From positions 52,276 to 116,275 of the forward strand of contig NZ_CADIKB010000023.1 of NCBI RefSeq assembly GCF_902859825.1: DNA of 64,000 nt, given 5' to 3'. This DNA comes from Paraburkholderia phenoliruptrix. Its GTDB lineage: Bacteria > Pseudomonadota > Gammaproteobacteria > Burkholderiales > Burkholderiaceae. The first letter of the stretch is position 1, and every line of letters begins with the position of its first letter. Below the pieces are notes generated by a model. That model had not been told where the DNA came from, ran no database searches, and saw nothing but the letters and a program-made list of their open reading frames with translations. The translations under genes and the position numbers were made by a program. Below, piece after piece: positions 52,088 through 60,741 of this stretch.

Positions 52088-53281
52088 ATGGAAGGCTTTA
52101 TCACCGACTGGTTGAATCTCGCGATTCGCTGGTTTCACGTCATCGCCGCCATTGCGTGGATCGGCGAGTCGTTCTATTTCGTCGCGCTCGACAACAGCCT
52201 GAAACCGCCGCAGGACCCGAACCAGCGCCGGCGCGGCGTGTTCGGCGAACTGTGGCACGTGCACGGCGGCGGCTTCTACAACATGCAGAAGTACACGGTC
52301 GCGCCGCCCGAAATGCCGGACGACCTGCACTGGTCGAAGTGGCCGTCGTACACCACGTGGCTGTCGGGCTTCGGTCTTTTCACCGTGCTGTATCTGTTTT
52401 CGCCGTCCACGTATCTGATCGACAGGAATGTGCTCGACATGGGCCCGGTGGTCGCCGTCGCGTCGGCGCTCGGCTTTCTCGCGGCGGGCTGGATCGTGTA
52501 CGACTCGCTGTGCCGGATGCTCGGCAACAAGGACAAGGTGCTCGGCATCTGCGTCGGCGTGTATGTGCTGATCGCGGCGTGGCTCGCGTGTCATATCTTT
52601 GCGGGACGCGCGGCCTATCTGATCATGGGCGCGATGCTCGCAACGATCATGTCGGCGAACGTGTTCTTCGTGATCATTCCGGGCCAGCGCAAGATGGTCG
52701 ACGCGATGCTGAAGGGCGACACGCCCAATCCGATCTACGGCAAGCGCGGCAAGCAGCGCTCGGTGCACAACACGTATTTCACCTTGCCGGTGGTCTTCGC
52801 GATGCTGTCGAACCACTACGCGATGACGTACACGCATCCGTACAACTGGGCCGTGCTCGTCGTGATCATGCTGGCCGGCGCGCTGATCCGTCAGTTCTTC
52901 GTGATGCGTCATCGCGGCCAGGTGCTGTGGTATCTGCCGCTCGTGGGCATCGCGCTGATGTTCGGCGCCCTCTTCTGGACCATGCCGAAGCCGATGGTCG
53001 CGCAGGCGCAGGCCGCGAACGCGCCCACGGTGAAAGTGGCCGACATCGCGCCGGTGTTGCAGCAGCGCTGCGTGGCATGCCACTCCGCGCATCCGACGAT
53101 GATGGGCAGCGCGCCCGCCGGCGTGCTGCTCGATACGCCGGATGAAATCTCGCAGAACGCGCGGCGGATCTACCAGCAAGCGGTCACGCTCAAGGCGATG
53201 CCGCTCGGCAACGTGACCCACATGACCGACGACGAGCGGATGAAGATCGCGGCCTGGTTCCAGGGGGGCGCGGCGAAGTGA
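52088..53281 (+). CDS. puuD: Membrane urate hydroxylase PuuD with cytochrome c domain
   Basis: A 397-residue protein. Residues 1-310 are a membrane domain with about eight helices (ITDWLNLAIRWFHVIAAIAWIGESFYFVALDNSLKPP; WHVHGGGFYNMQKY), the DUF989/PuuD urate oxidase domain. The C-terminal 90 residues form a cytochrome c with haem site CVACH at 328-332 and a likely Met ligand further on (near KAMPLGNVTHM). It oxidises urate to 5-hydroxyisourate, passing electrons to the respiratory chain rather than to O2 as soluble uricase does. No uricase gene is nearby. GTGGAGGAG is an excellent ribosome site. Confidence 0.92.
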   Translation: MEGFITDWLNLAIRWFHVIAAIAWIGESFYFVALDNSLKPPQDPNQRRRGVFGELWHVHGGGFYNMQKYTVAPPEMPDDLHWSKWPSYTTWLSGFGLFTVLYLFSPSTYLIDRNVLDMGPVVAVASALGFLAAGWIVYDSLCRMLGNKDKVLGICVGVYVLIAAWLACHIFAGRAAYLIMGAMLATIMSANVFFVIIPGQRKMVDAMLKGDTPNPIYGKRGKQRSVHNTYFTLPVVFAMLSNHYAMTYTHPYNWAVLVVIMLAGALIRQFFVMRHRGQVLWYLPLVGIALMFGALFWTMPKPMVAQAQAANAPTVKVADIAPVLQQRCVACHSAHPTMMGSAPAGVLLDTPDEISQNARRIYQQAVTLKAMPLGNVTHMTDDERMKIAAWFQGGAAK

Positions 53282-53327
53282 TTGAAGCGGGGCCGGGCCG
53301 CTTGTTGTCCCGGCCGGTGAATGTCTC

Positions 53328-53366
53328 AAAGCGGGCTTTTCGCGCAAGCGGGAAGCCCGCTTTTTT
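53328..53366 (+). terminator. Rho-independent terminator of uraH-puuD
   Basis: AAAGCGGGCTT pairs perfectly with AAGCCCGCTTT, followed by a T-run at 53361-53366. It lies 46 bp after the puuD stop. Confidence 0.88.
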
Positions 53367-53608
53367 GCTGGTTGGACAGATGGACTTACCGTGGACCTCA
53401 CGCCTCGGCGCTCGGTCGAAAGCTGCCGGCCGGCCGCGGCCAAAACGCGGCGCCCGTGGCGAGGTGTGGGGCACAGCTTGGGCCACAGCAGCTTGCGCCA
53501 CAGCAGTGGCACGCCTGCCCCCAGCCCTTCGGCAGTTTGCGTGCGTGAACTGCGAGGCGGCGCCTGGCGCCACACGACGGAACTCCGCAGCAACAGAACC
53601 GGCAAGCA

Positions 53609-53640
53609 AAAAAGGCTCACGGCATGTCTGCCGTGAGCCC
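53609..53640 (-). terminator. Rho-independent terminator of the alc-allA transcript
   Basis: GGCTCACGGCA and TGCCGTGAGCC form a perfect 11-bp stem with a 4-nt loop; on the - strand six T follow. 63 bp past the allA stop. Confidence 0.9.
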
Positions 53641-53703
53641 TTCAAACACCGCTACCGCTTGCCGTCGGAAGGCAGGAAGGCAGGAACGCACCGATGCGAA
53701 AAC

Positions 53704-54216
53704 CTAAACCGCCACCGCGCTCAATGCATCCTCGGTCAACCACAGCGGCTGCGCCAGATCCTGCTCGTTGAGGTTGAGTCCCTCCCCGCCACGATCGACG
53801 ACGATAAAGTCGCTCACGTCGCCCAACGCGATCAACGGGTGATGCCACACGCCCTTCGCGTAATTGACGCCCTGCCAACCGCTCGTGACAAAAGCACGGA
53901 TTTTCGATTCGTCGAGCTCGCCCACCGGCGCGACGACGACGAGATACGGCTTGTCGTTCAGCGGCACGAACGCCTGGCTGCCGAGCGGATGCCGCTCCAG
54001 CATCTTCACTTCGAAAGGCAGGCTGCGCGGCTGTCCGCGAAACAGGTTCACGAGCGTGCGGCCGTTCTCGTCCGTCACGTCCACTTTCGCCAGATCGTGA
54101 TAGCGGATCGTCGTGCCGAGATTGATCGGAATCTGCTTCGCGCCCTCGAGCTCGATCACATCGCCGAACGCGGCGAAGGCTTCCTTTGTCAACGGTTCGA
54201 TCGCGAGTGTCTTCAT
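53704..54216 (-). CDS. allA: Ureidoglycolate lyase
   Basis: A 170-residue cupin-fold enzyme. MKTLAIEPLTKEAFAAFGDVIE is the typical start, and the core motif PLGSQAFVPLNDKPYLVVVAP plus YAKGVWHHPLIALGDVSDFIVVDRGG (metal/substrate His pair) fit AllA. It splits ureidoglycolate into glyoxylate and urea, the last step of the pathway. The ATG overlaps the allantoicase stop by four bases (ATGA), so the two consecutive enzymes are translationally coupled. Confidence 0.93.
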   Translation of the reverse strand: MKTLAIEPLTKEAFAAFGDVIELEGAKQIPINLGTTIRYHDLAKVDVTDENGRTLVNLFRGQPRSLPFEVKMLERHPLGSQAFVPLNDKPYLVVVAPVGELDESKIRAFVTSGWQGVNYAKGVWHHPLIALGDVSDFIVVDRGGEGLNLNEQDLAQPLWLTEDALSAVAV

Positions 54217-55226
54217 GATGCGAGCGTGCCCCACAGACGCAGACGCGACACGCCGCCATCCGGAATGATGTTAAAGCGCACGTGCGTGACCGGCCCGAGC
54301 GCGGCGATCTCGCTTTCGAAGTAATGCTGCTTGTCCATTTGCAGCTTCTGCTCGCCGAGCAGCACCGGCCAGAACATGGCCTGGGTGATGAGCGAGCTGT
54401 CCGTGCCGCCGGTGACATACGCGGCCTGGATCGAGCAGCGGTCCGGATAATTGCCCTTGAAGTGCGCGGTGTCGACTTCGATCTTCGTAATCACGCCCGG
54501 CTGTGCCAGCGCGACGATCGCCCAGTCGTTGCCGGGTTCGCGGCGGCGCCGGGTTTCCCAGCCGTCGCCCATGTTCACGCCGCGCCCCGGCATGAGGATG
54601 GTGGAGGCCGCGCCGAAGTGCTGATTATTCGCGGCGACGAGGTAGGCGCCGTTTTCCATCGCGGCCAGATCGAACAGCTCGGTGCGGCTCGCGCCCGCCC
54701 AGTCGACTTGCGGCTGGCCGTACACGCGCAGACGCGCGATGCCGCCGTCCGGATAGATGTTCACGCGCAGGTGCGTGTAGGCAGTCGCGTCGCCGACTTC
54801 CAGATAGTGATGGCTATTGCCCTGCAAGGTGGTCGACGGCACGATTCCGGTCCATTGCGTCGACTGGTTCGGCACGCCGTCCACCACGCGCGCAGCCTGC
54901 ACGGAAGCGGCCGGCGGAAAGTTGCCGGTGAAGTGGCTCGTGTCAAGGTCGAGTCCCTTGATCACGCCCGGACGCGCGAGCTTGACGATGCACCAGTCGT
55001 AGCCCGTCACGCGCTTGCGGCGCGTTTCCCAGCCGTCCATCCATTTGCCGTGCTCGTCGTACTTGCCGGGAATGAAGACGGCCGGTTCCGGATTCAGCAT
55101 GCGCTCCTTCGGGGCGAAGAATTCGTCGCTGGCCTCGAGCGCCTGCGCGCCGAGGCGCGGGTCCGCCAGATTCACGTAGCGGCGCGTGAATTCGGGTGCG
55201 TTGGGGTCGAGAATCGGGAGTGCCAT
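54213..55226 (-). CDS. alc: Allantoicase
   Basis: A 337-residue protein with the two jelly-roll repeats of allantoicase, each with a WMDGWETRRKR or MGDGWETRRRREPGNDWAIV phrase followed by GVIKGLDLDTSHFTGNFPP or GVITKIEVDTAHFKGNYPD. The internal duplication is visible at about residues 60-175 and 215-330. It hydrolyses allantoate to ureidoglycolate and urea. Coupled to allA by a 4-bp overlap. The first codons follow a modest AAGGAAGA ribosome site. Confidence 0.94.
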   Translation of the reverse strand: MALPILDPNAPEFTRRYVNLADPRLGAQALEASDEFFAPKERMLNPEPAVFIPGKYDEHGKWMDGWETRRKRVTGYDWCIVKLARPGVIKGLDLDTSHFTGNFPPAASVQAARVVDGVPNQSTQWTGIVPSTTLQGNSHHYLEVGDATAYTHLRVNIYPDGGIARLRVYGQPQVDWAGASRTELFDLAAMENGAYLVAANNQHFGAASTILMPGRGVNMGDGWETRRRREPGNDWAIVALAQPGVITKIEVDTAHFKGNYPDRCSIQAAYVTGGTDSSLITQAMFWPVLLGEQKLQMDKQHYFESEIAALGPVTHVRFNIIPDGGVSRLRLWGTLAS

Positions 55227-55313
55227 CTTTGTCTTCCTTGATGTTTGTTTAGGGCTAGAAAACGTTCCGGTGACGCGCCGCCGCGCGCACGCGCAGCGGC
55301 GCTCACGCGTTCA

Positions 55314-55835
55314 TCACGCGTCGATCAGGTCTTCGAGCCGCAAACGGGCGATACGGTAGATCTGATCCAGACTCGCGCGCAGTTCGTCGGCGCGGCTATT
55401 GTTCACGCGCGCCTCGAAGTTCGCGATGATGCCGTGACGGTCATAGCCGCGCACCGCGAGAATGAAGGGAAAGCCGAACTTCTCGCGATAGGCGGCGTTC
55501 AGCGCGAGCAGTTTGTCGAACTCCTGCTGCGTGCATTGCGACAGGCCAGCGCCGCTTTGCTCGCGCGTCGATTCCGCGGTGAGTTCGCCGCGCACCGCGG
55601 CCTTGCCGGCGAGTTCCGGGTGGGCGTTGATGAGTGCGAGCTGCTTCTCTTCGCCTGCTGTCTCGACAATGTTCGACATCTTGCGATGCAATTCGTCGAG
55701 GCTCGCAAACGGCCGCTCGCGCGCGGCGATTTCCGCAACCCACGGCGAGTGCTCGAAAATGCCCGACAGCGCCGCGACGAACGCGTCGGTCGAAAGGCTG
55801 TTGAGTTGGTCCAGTGTGTATTGCATCGCCTTCAT
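55314..55835 (-). CDS. uraD: OHCU decarboxylase
   Basis: A 173-residue all-helical enzyme: DQLNSLSTDAFVAALSGIFEHSPWVAEIAARERPFASLDELHRKMSNIVETA, then LINAHPELAGKAAVRGELTAESTREQSGAGLSQC and FGFPFILAVRGYDRHGIIANFEARVNN. The conserved HPELAGK (catalytic His) and GFPF are present. It decarboxylates OHCU to S-allantoin. ATG at 55835 overlaps the puuE stop by four bases (ATGA); a second ATG three codons on is a weaker alternative. Confidence 0.94.
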   Translation of the reverse strand: MKAMQYTLDQLNSLSTDAFVAALSGIFEHSPWVAEIAARERPFASLDELHRKMSNIVETAGEEKQLALINAHPELAGKAAVRGELTAESTREQSGAGLSQCTQQEFDKLLALNAAYREKFGFPFILAVRGYDRHGIIANFEARVNNSRADELRASLDQIYRIARLRLEDLIDA

Positions 55836-56782
55836 GCCGCTGCCCCGCGGTTGGTTTGCTGATAGGGATGATGTTCGCGCCAGTGCCGCGCGATATCGAC
55901 GCGCCGCGTCACCCACACGCGGTCATGCTGCTCGATGTGATCGAGAAAGCGCTGCAGCGCGCGAAACCGCCCGGGGCGTCCGAGCAGCCGGCAGTGCATG
56001 CCGACCGACAGCATCTTGGGCGCTTCGTCGCCTTCTTCGTAGAGCACGTCGAACGCGTCGCGCAGATACGTGAAGAAATGGTCCGCCGTGTTAAAGCCCT
56101 GCGGACTCGCGAAACGCATGTCGTTGGTGTCGAGCGTGTACGGCACGATCAGTTGCGGCACCGTCGAACCGCCCGTGACCTCGACGTCCATCCAGAACGG
56201 CAGGTCGTCGCCGTAGTAGTCGGAGTCGTACAGGAAGCCGCCGTGTTCAGCGACGAGCCGGTGCGTGTTCGGGCTGTCGCGGCCGGTGTACCAGCCGAGC
56301 GGCCGCTCACCGGTTACACGTTCGATAGCCTGCATGCCGAGCCGCATATGCTCGGCTTCCTTTTCCGGCGAGACGTCCTGATAGTGAATCCAGCGATAGC
56401 CGTGACAGGCAATCTCGTGACCGAGTTCGACGAAAGCGCGCGCGACCTCGGGGTGTCGTTCAATCGCCATGCCGACGCCGAACACCGTGAGCGGCAGGCC
56501 GCGCTTTTCGAATTCCCGCAGAATGCGCCACACGCCGGCGCGCGATCCGTACTCGTAGATCGACTCCATGCTCATGTGACGAGCCGGATAGGCAGCCGCG
56601 CCGACGATCTCCGACAAAAACTGCTCCGAGCCGGGATCGCCGTGCAGCACGCAGTTTTCACCGCCTTCCTCGTAATTGAGGACGAATTGCACTGCGACGC
56701 GCGCTCGCCCCGGCCAGTTCGCCTGCACGGGGTGGCGGCCGTAGCCGATCAGATCGCGTGGATAGTTGGGGTCGAGTGGCAT
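55832..56782 (-). CDS. puuE: Allantoinase PuuE (polysaccharide-deacetylase fold)
   Basis: A 316-residue NodB-fold protein of the PuuE type: MPLDPNYPRDLIGYGRHPVQANWPGRARVAVQFVLNYEEGGE, then EIACHGYRWIHYQDVSPEKEAEHM and GWYTGRDSPNTHRLVAEHGG, all typical. PuuE proteins hydrolyse allantoin to allantoate without a bound metal and prefer S-allantoin in characterised members. First gene of the puuE-uraD pair. About 20 bp upstream of its ATG a GACAAT sequence could be half of the GntR-type site. Confidence 0.93.
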   Translation of the reverse strand: MPLDPNYPRDLIGYGRHPVQANWPGRARVAVQFVLNYEEGGENCVLHGDPGSEQFLSEIVGAAAYPARHMSMESIYEYGSRAGVWRILREFEKRGLPLTVFGVGMAIERHPEVARAFVELGHEIACHGYRWIHYQDVSPEKEAEHMRLGMQAIERVTGERPLGWYTGRDSPNTHRLVAEHGGFLYDSDYYGDDLPFWMDVEVTGGSTVPQLIVPYTLDTNDMRFASPQGFNTADHFFTYLRDAFDVLYEEGDEAPKMLSVGMHCRLLGRPGRFRALQRFLDHIEQHDRVWVTRRVDIARHWREHHPYQQTNRGAAA

Positions 56783-56976
56783 GGTTTGACGAATGCGTGG
56801 TGACAATACGTGGGTGTTCGCGAGGCTCGGCGTACGGTGCGCCGCGAGTCGCGCGCGACGTGGCCGCGACGGCCTGCGTGGGCGCGACGGAAAGCCCGTC
56901 GCGCAGCCCGCACCGAGTTGGATCAGTGTAGCGAAAACACCCCGACGCGCCCATACAGCCGCACAGATAGTGCGTG

Positions 56977-57804
56977 TCAGACTGAATGTATGTGCGGCTC
57001 GGCCTGGCTGGTGTTTACCCGCAGCGAATCGGCACTCATTGCACGCGGCGCCACGGCGTTCGGCCCCGCCGCCGACGGACTGAACGATTCCAGCGCACCG
57101 TCGTAACGCTTTGCGAGCGGCCGCGCGTAGTCGCCGCGCTTGGCCGTTGAAAGCCGCAGGGCGACGAGCGCTTCGGTCCATTTGACGGCGGCCGTCACGC
57201 CTTCTATGACGGGCGCGCCGAGCGCGTCCTGAATTTCCGCGCATAGCTCGGCCATGCCCGCGCAGCCGAGCACGATCGCGTCCGAGCCGTCTTCGGCCAG
57301 CGCGCGCCGGCATTCGTCGAGGATGATGCGGCGCGCCGCCGAGCCTGGCTTGTCCAGATCGAGCACGGCGACGTCGGTCGCACGGACGTTGCGGCAAAAA
57401 CGCTTCATGCCGTAGCGCTCGGCGAGATGCCACGCCATGCCGCAGGTGCGCGCGAGCGTCGTGACGACGGAAAAGCCCGGCGCCAGCACGCTCGCCGCAT
57501 GCATGGCCGCCTCCGCAATGCCGATCACCGGCCCGCGCGCGAGCTCGCGCGCCGCGTAGAGGCCTGGGTCGCCGAAACACGCGATCACGTAGCCGTCGCA
57601 GCCCTCGCGCTCGCCCGCCATGACTTCGGCGAGAAGGCCTGGCGTCGCGAGCGCTTCGTCGTAATAGCCTTCGATGGACGGCGGGCCCATCGTCGGACTC
57701 ACTGCGATCACCTCCGTGCCCGGCGTGGCGACTTCGCGTGCGCAGCGGCCCATGGCATCGGTCATGCGCTGCGTCGTGTTCGGATTGATCAGTTTGATAC
57801 GCAT
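56977..57804 (-). CDS. hyuE: Hydantoin/allantoin racemase (Asp/Glu racemase superfamily)
   Basis: A 275-residue racemase. IKLINPNTTQRMTDAMGRCAREVATPGTEVIAVSPTMGPPSIEGYYDEA is typical; the two catalytic Cys lie in VIACFGDPG (Cys76) and IVLGCAGM (Cys181), the spacing expected for HyuE/HpxA. The last 40 residues are an extra, low-complexity tail. In this setting the likely job is interconverting R- and S-allantoin so that all of it can enter PuuE; hydantoin racemase is the alternative. It lies between the NCS1 permease and puuE genes on the same strand. Confidence 0.85.
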   Translation of the reverse strand: MRIKLINPNTTQRMTDAMGRCAREVATPGTEVIAVSPTMGPPSIEGYYDEALATPGLLAEVMAGEREGCDGYVIACFGDPGLYAARELARGPVIGIAEAAMHAASVLAPGFSVVTTLARTCGMAWHLAERYGMKRFCRNVRATDVAVLDLDKPGSAARRIILDECRRALAEDGSDAIVLGCAGMAELCAEIQDALGAPVIEGVTAAVKWTEALVALRLSTAKRGDYARPLAKRYDGALESFSPSAAGPNAVAPRAMSADSLRVNTSQAEPHIHSV

Positions 57805-57857
57805 CTCGTCTCCTCTTCCCTCTGCGCGAGCAGTACAGCGGCACTGCCCTTCAGCTT

Positions 57858-57890
57858 CCGTTAGCTGCCCTTAGCTGCCCTTAGCTGCCG
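57858..57890 (+). repeat. 10-bp tandem repeat, three copies
   Basis: TTAGCTGCCC is repeated at 57861, 57871 and (with a last-base change) 57881, preceded by the related CAGCTTCCG. It lies between the NCS1 permease stop and the hyuE ATG. Probably slippage-prone spacer DNA. Confidence 0.8.
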
Positions 57891-57894
57891 ACCC

Positions 57895-59385
57895 TCACCG
57901 TGCCAGCACGCGATAGAACAGCGCCCCAAGACCCGCGCCGATGAACCACGAAAAATTCGCCATACCGTCAAGCGAGGGCACCATCACGCACAGCACGGCG
58001 ATAACGGCGGCCGGCAAAAGCGCGGCCACTGCCCGATAATTGACGCCGTTGCGATACCAGTACGAACCCGTGGGCGCGACCGTGTACAGATCGTCGAGCA
58101 CGACCTTCTGACGTTTCACGAGGTAGTAATCGACGATCAGGATTCCATACAAAGGTCCGATGAAGCTGCCGAGCACGTCCAGCGTGTAGTGGATCACAGC
58201 GGGATTGTTGAACAGATTCCACGGCGTGATGAAGACCGACGCGACCGCCGCCAGCATGCCGCCCGCACGCCAACTGATGAGCTTCGGCGCAACGTTCGAG
58301 AAGTCGAAGGCCGGCGACACGAAGTTCGCGACGATGTTGATGCCGATAGTGGCAACCGTGAAAGTCAGCGCGCCGAGAATCACGGCGGTCGGATAGTCGA
58401 TGCGGCCGACCGTTTCGACAGGATCGGTGATCAGTTGGCCGAACACCGGCAGCGTGGCCGCCGTGGTGACCACTGTCACGAGCGAGAACGCGAGGAAGTT
58501 AACCGGCAGTCCCCAGAAGTTGCCGCGCTGCACGCTGCGAAAACTCTTGCCGTAGCGGGAAAAGTCGCCGAAATTGAGCATCGGCCCCGAGAAGTACGAC
58601 ACCACGAGCGAGGTTGCCGTAATCATGACCGGCAGCACCTCCATGCCGTGATACTTGACGCCGCCCAGGTTGATGCCGATGTTGCGCCATCCTGCGCGAT
58701 ACACCATATAGCCCGCGAGAATGAACATCACGACATACACCGCCGGACCGGCGAAGTCGATGAACTTCTTGATCGTCTCCATGCCGTGCCAGAACACCAG
58801 CGCCTGCAACACCCACAGCAGCATGAAGCCGCACCAGCCGAGCGTCGACAGTCCCATGAAGCCGTGGCGATGCACGTCTGCGTAGGGCAAGAGTTGCGGC
58901 ACGAACTTCAACACGACAATCACCAGCGCGCTCGACGCGAGATAGGTCTGGATGCCGTACCACGCCACCGCGATCAGGCCGCGAATCACCGCGGGAATGT
59001 TGGCGCCGAGCACGCCGAAGGTTGCGCGGCAGGCCACCGGATACGGCACGCCGTTCGCCTGGCTCGGCTTCGCGATCATGTTGCACAGCACGTTGACAAT
59101 GGTGATGCCGACCAGCAGCGCAATCAGCACCTGCCAGCTCGTCAGGCCTAGCGCGAACAGGCTCCCGGCAAACACATAACCGCCGACGCTGTGCACGTCC
59201 GACATCCAGAACGCGAAGATGTTGTAGGCGCCCCAGGTCTGGTGACGCAACGGCGCGAGGTCCGCGTTATACAAGCGCTCGCTGTAGCCGGCCGGCAGCG
59301 CTGTCTCGCCGGAAGTGTCGCCGTTTGCACCGTCTGCATAAGGGGGGATTGCGGAACTGCCGGGCGCTGCACTGAACTGAGCCAT
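57895..59385 (-). CDS. NCS1-family transporter (allantoin/hydantoin type)
   Basis: A 496-residue permease with twelve predicted helices and the NCS1 landmarks: LYNADLAPLRHQTWGAYNIFAFWMSDVHSVGGYVFAGSLFALGL, then KPSQANGVPYPVACRATFGVLGANIPA and NFGDFSRYGKSFRSVQRGNFWGLPVN. Wording agrees with PucI/HyuP-type allantoin or hydantoin transporters. AAGGAGGAATC upstream of the ATG at 59385 is a near-perfect ribosome site, so the longer upstream frame is excluded. First gene of the hyuE-containing run; substrate inferred from context to be allantoin. Confidence 0.88.
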   Translation of the reverse strand: MAQFSAAPGSSAIPPYADGANGDTSGETALPAGYSERLYNADLAPLRHQTWGAYNIFAFWMSDVHSVGGYVFAGSLFALGLTSWQVLIALLVGITIVNVLCNMIAKPSQANGVPYPVACRATFGVLGANIPAVIRGLIAVAWYGIQTYLASSALVIVVLKFVPQLLPYADVHRHGFMGLSTLGWCGFMLLWVLQALVFWHGMETIKKFIDFAGPAVYVVMFILAGYMVYRAGWRNIGINLGGVKYHGMEVLPVMITATSLVVSYFSGPMLNFGDFSRYGKSFRSVQRGNFWGLPVNFLAFSLVTVVTTAATLPVFGQLITDPVETVGRIDYPTAVILGALTFTVATIGINIVANFVSPAFDFSNVAPKLISWRAGGMLAAVASVFITPWNLFNNPAVIHYTLDVLGSFIGPLYGILIVDYYLVKRQKVVLDDLYTVAPTGSYWYRNGVNYRAVAALLPAAVIAVLCVMVPSLDGMANFSWFIGAGLGALFYRVLAR

Positions 59386-59735
59386 GATTCCTCCTTGTGA
59401 TGGGACCGTCGATTGCGAATCGAAGGGCACTGCATTGGCCATGCCAGTTGCGGCTGTATTGCGCGCCGCGCAGCTTTCTTCCACTCCACCGGAAGAGGAG
59501 CGCGCTGCCGTCATGGCCACGCCGCGGGTGTCTCCGTACTGAAGTACTTGTGGTTATCGCATTGCCGGCCTTCCGCGGATCTCCGGCAATGGGGCTGCTG
59601 ACAGTCTCGCCCGACGCCTGGCGACGGACGTGCGCGCGCCGGCCGACAGCGCCCGCGCCGCCTCGCAACGCTCGCTGGATTCGGTTCAGTTCAGTGCGGC
59701 GCGCACCAGCAACGGGCGCACGCCGGCCGCGTGCC
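59386..59735. other. 350-bp region between GntR gene and NCS1 permease
   Basis: It contains the dyad GTACT-GA-AGTAC (59537-59548), which could be an operator, and otherwise GC-rich DNA with no supported gene. The permease promoter should lie here; I could not identify its boxes with confidence. Confidence 0.45.
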
Positions 59736-60560
59736 TCAGCTTGGCGCGGACTTGCGTTTGGACGACTTGACGGGTGCTTCTTCGAATGACGCCTTGCCGG
59801 CGCCGTTCATTGCGCCGCCTGTTTCCATGCTCTTTGCGCTGATCTTCGGGACACTGGTTGCACCGCTCATCGAGCCGAACACCTCATGCAGGTCGGCTGC
59901 GCCGCGCGCGGGCCGCTCCAGCATCTTCAACTCGACGCTTTGCAGATGGCGCGACATCAATGCCGCCGCCGCTTTTGCATCGCCGGCGTCGAGCGCGGCG
60001 AGAATGGCTTCGTGGTCCTCAAAAGAGCACGGGCTGCGGCCAAGCGATTCGTATAACGCCGAAATCAGCGTGGAGCGCGCCACCAGTCCGTTCAGGCAGT
60101 CGCACAGCACCGTATTGCCGGTGAGCTGGGCCAACTCCGTGTGGAACTCGCCGGACAGGCGAATCCACGAAGAGAAATCACGCGTCTCGAACGCTTTGCG
60201 TTCGCGGCCGATCATGCTGCCGATGCTTTTCAGGCGGCGCATGCCGTGCCCGCTGCAAATCTTTTCGACGACGGCCAGCTCGATGATGCGGCGCATCTCG
60301 AACACCTCATGCACTTCCTGAAGCGAGGGACTCGCGACAAACGCACCGCGGTTCGGCTCCAGGTCCACGAGACGGTCCGTCGCAAGCTGCGCGAGCGCCT
60401 GTCGGATCGGGCCGCGCTTCACGTCGAATACTTCGCACAACTGTGCTTCCGTCAGTTTGGCACCCGGCGCCAGCCGATGCTCGAGAATCGCGGCGCGGAT
60501 GCGCTCGGCAATTGCTTCGGGCTTCGAACTATTCGCGCTGGTCGATTCGGTGTCGGACAT
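59736..60560 (-). CDS. GntR-family (FadR subgroup) regulator of the allantoin genes
   Basis: A 274-residue regulator. Winged helix at about 14-80 (AIAERIRAAILEHRLAPGAKLTEAQLCEVFDVKRGPIRQALAQLATDRLVDLEPNRGAFVASPSLQEV) and a FadR-type FCD ligand domain at 85-225 (ELAVVEKI, SGEFHTELAQLTGN, LDAGDAKAAAALMSRHLQSVE, with the metal-site His in EFH and SRHL). The last 45 residues are a Ser/Lys-rich tail outside the domain. It has a strong promoter with TTGT-NN-ACAA operators overlapping it, so autoregulation is likely. Control of the neighbouring catabolic genes is inferred. Confidence 0.88.
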   Translation of the reverse strand: MSDTESTSANSSKPEAIAERIRAAILEHRLAPGAKLTEAQLCEVFDVKRGPIRQALAQLATDRLVDLEPNRGAFVASPSLQEVHEVFEMRRIIELAVVEKICSGHGMRRLKSIGSMIGRERKAFETRDFSSWIRLSGEFHTELAQLTGNTVLCDCLNGLVARSTLISALYESLGRSPCSFEDHEAILAALDAGDAKAAAALMSRHLQSVELKMLERPARGAADLHEVFGSMSGATSVPKISAKSMETGGAMNGAGKASFEEAPVKSSKRKSAPS

Positions 60561-60584
60561 GATTTGCGTCTCGGTATGTTGGTC

Positions 60585-60612
60585 ATAATAGAACGGACAT
60601 AAAGATTGTCAA
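60585..60612 (-). promoter_or_regulatory. Sigma-70-like promoter of gntR
   Basis: On the - strand TTGACA (60612-60607), 16 bp, TATTAT (60590-60585): the -35 hexamer is perfect and the -10 has five of six consensus bases. It ends 24 bp before the gntR ATG. Confidence 0.7.
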
Positions 60613-60616
60613 CAAT
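60605..60616. promoter_or_regulatory. Operator 1: ATTGT-CA-ACAAT over the gntR -35 box
   Basis: A 12-bp dyad fitting TTGT-NN-ACAA, typical in shape for FadR-subgroup GntR sites. It overlaps the perfect -35 hexamer, so binding would shut off gntR. Confidence 0.65.
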
Positions 60617-60741
60617 TTTTGCTGGCATCTTCGACAATTTTCCTCGCCCCGTGCTGAACGCAGCGGGCGCGCACGGTCGTAATCCATGTGGGGATTGAAG
60701 CAGCGGCAAAGTCGCCAGGCTTTTCACCGTCCTGGCGCACC

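Larger units (their letters stand above)
53282..53703. other. 422-bp region between convergent puuD and allA
   Basis: It holds a terminator for each strand (53328 and 53609). The 240 bp between them are GC-rich, with three degenerate copies of a CACAGC(T/A)-like phrase near 53470-53510. No gene is supported. Confidence 0.6.

Noticed and set aside
57858..57890. Possible CRISPR-like repeat
   Set aside because: Units are 10 bp with no spacers, and no cas genes are present. It is a simple tandem repeat.
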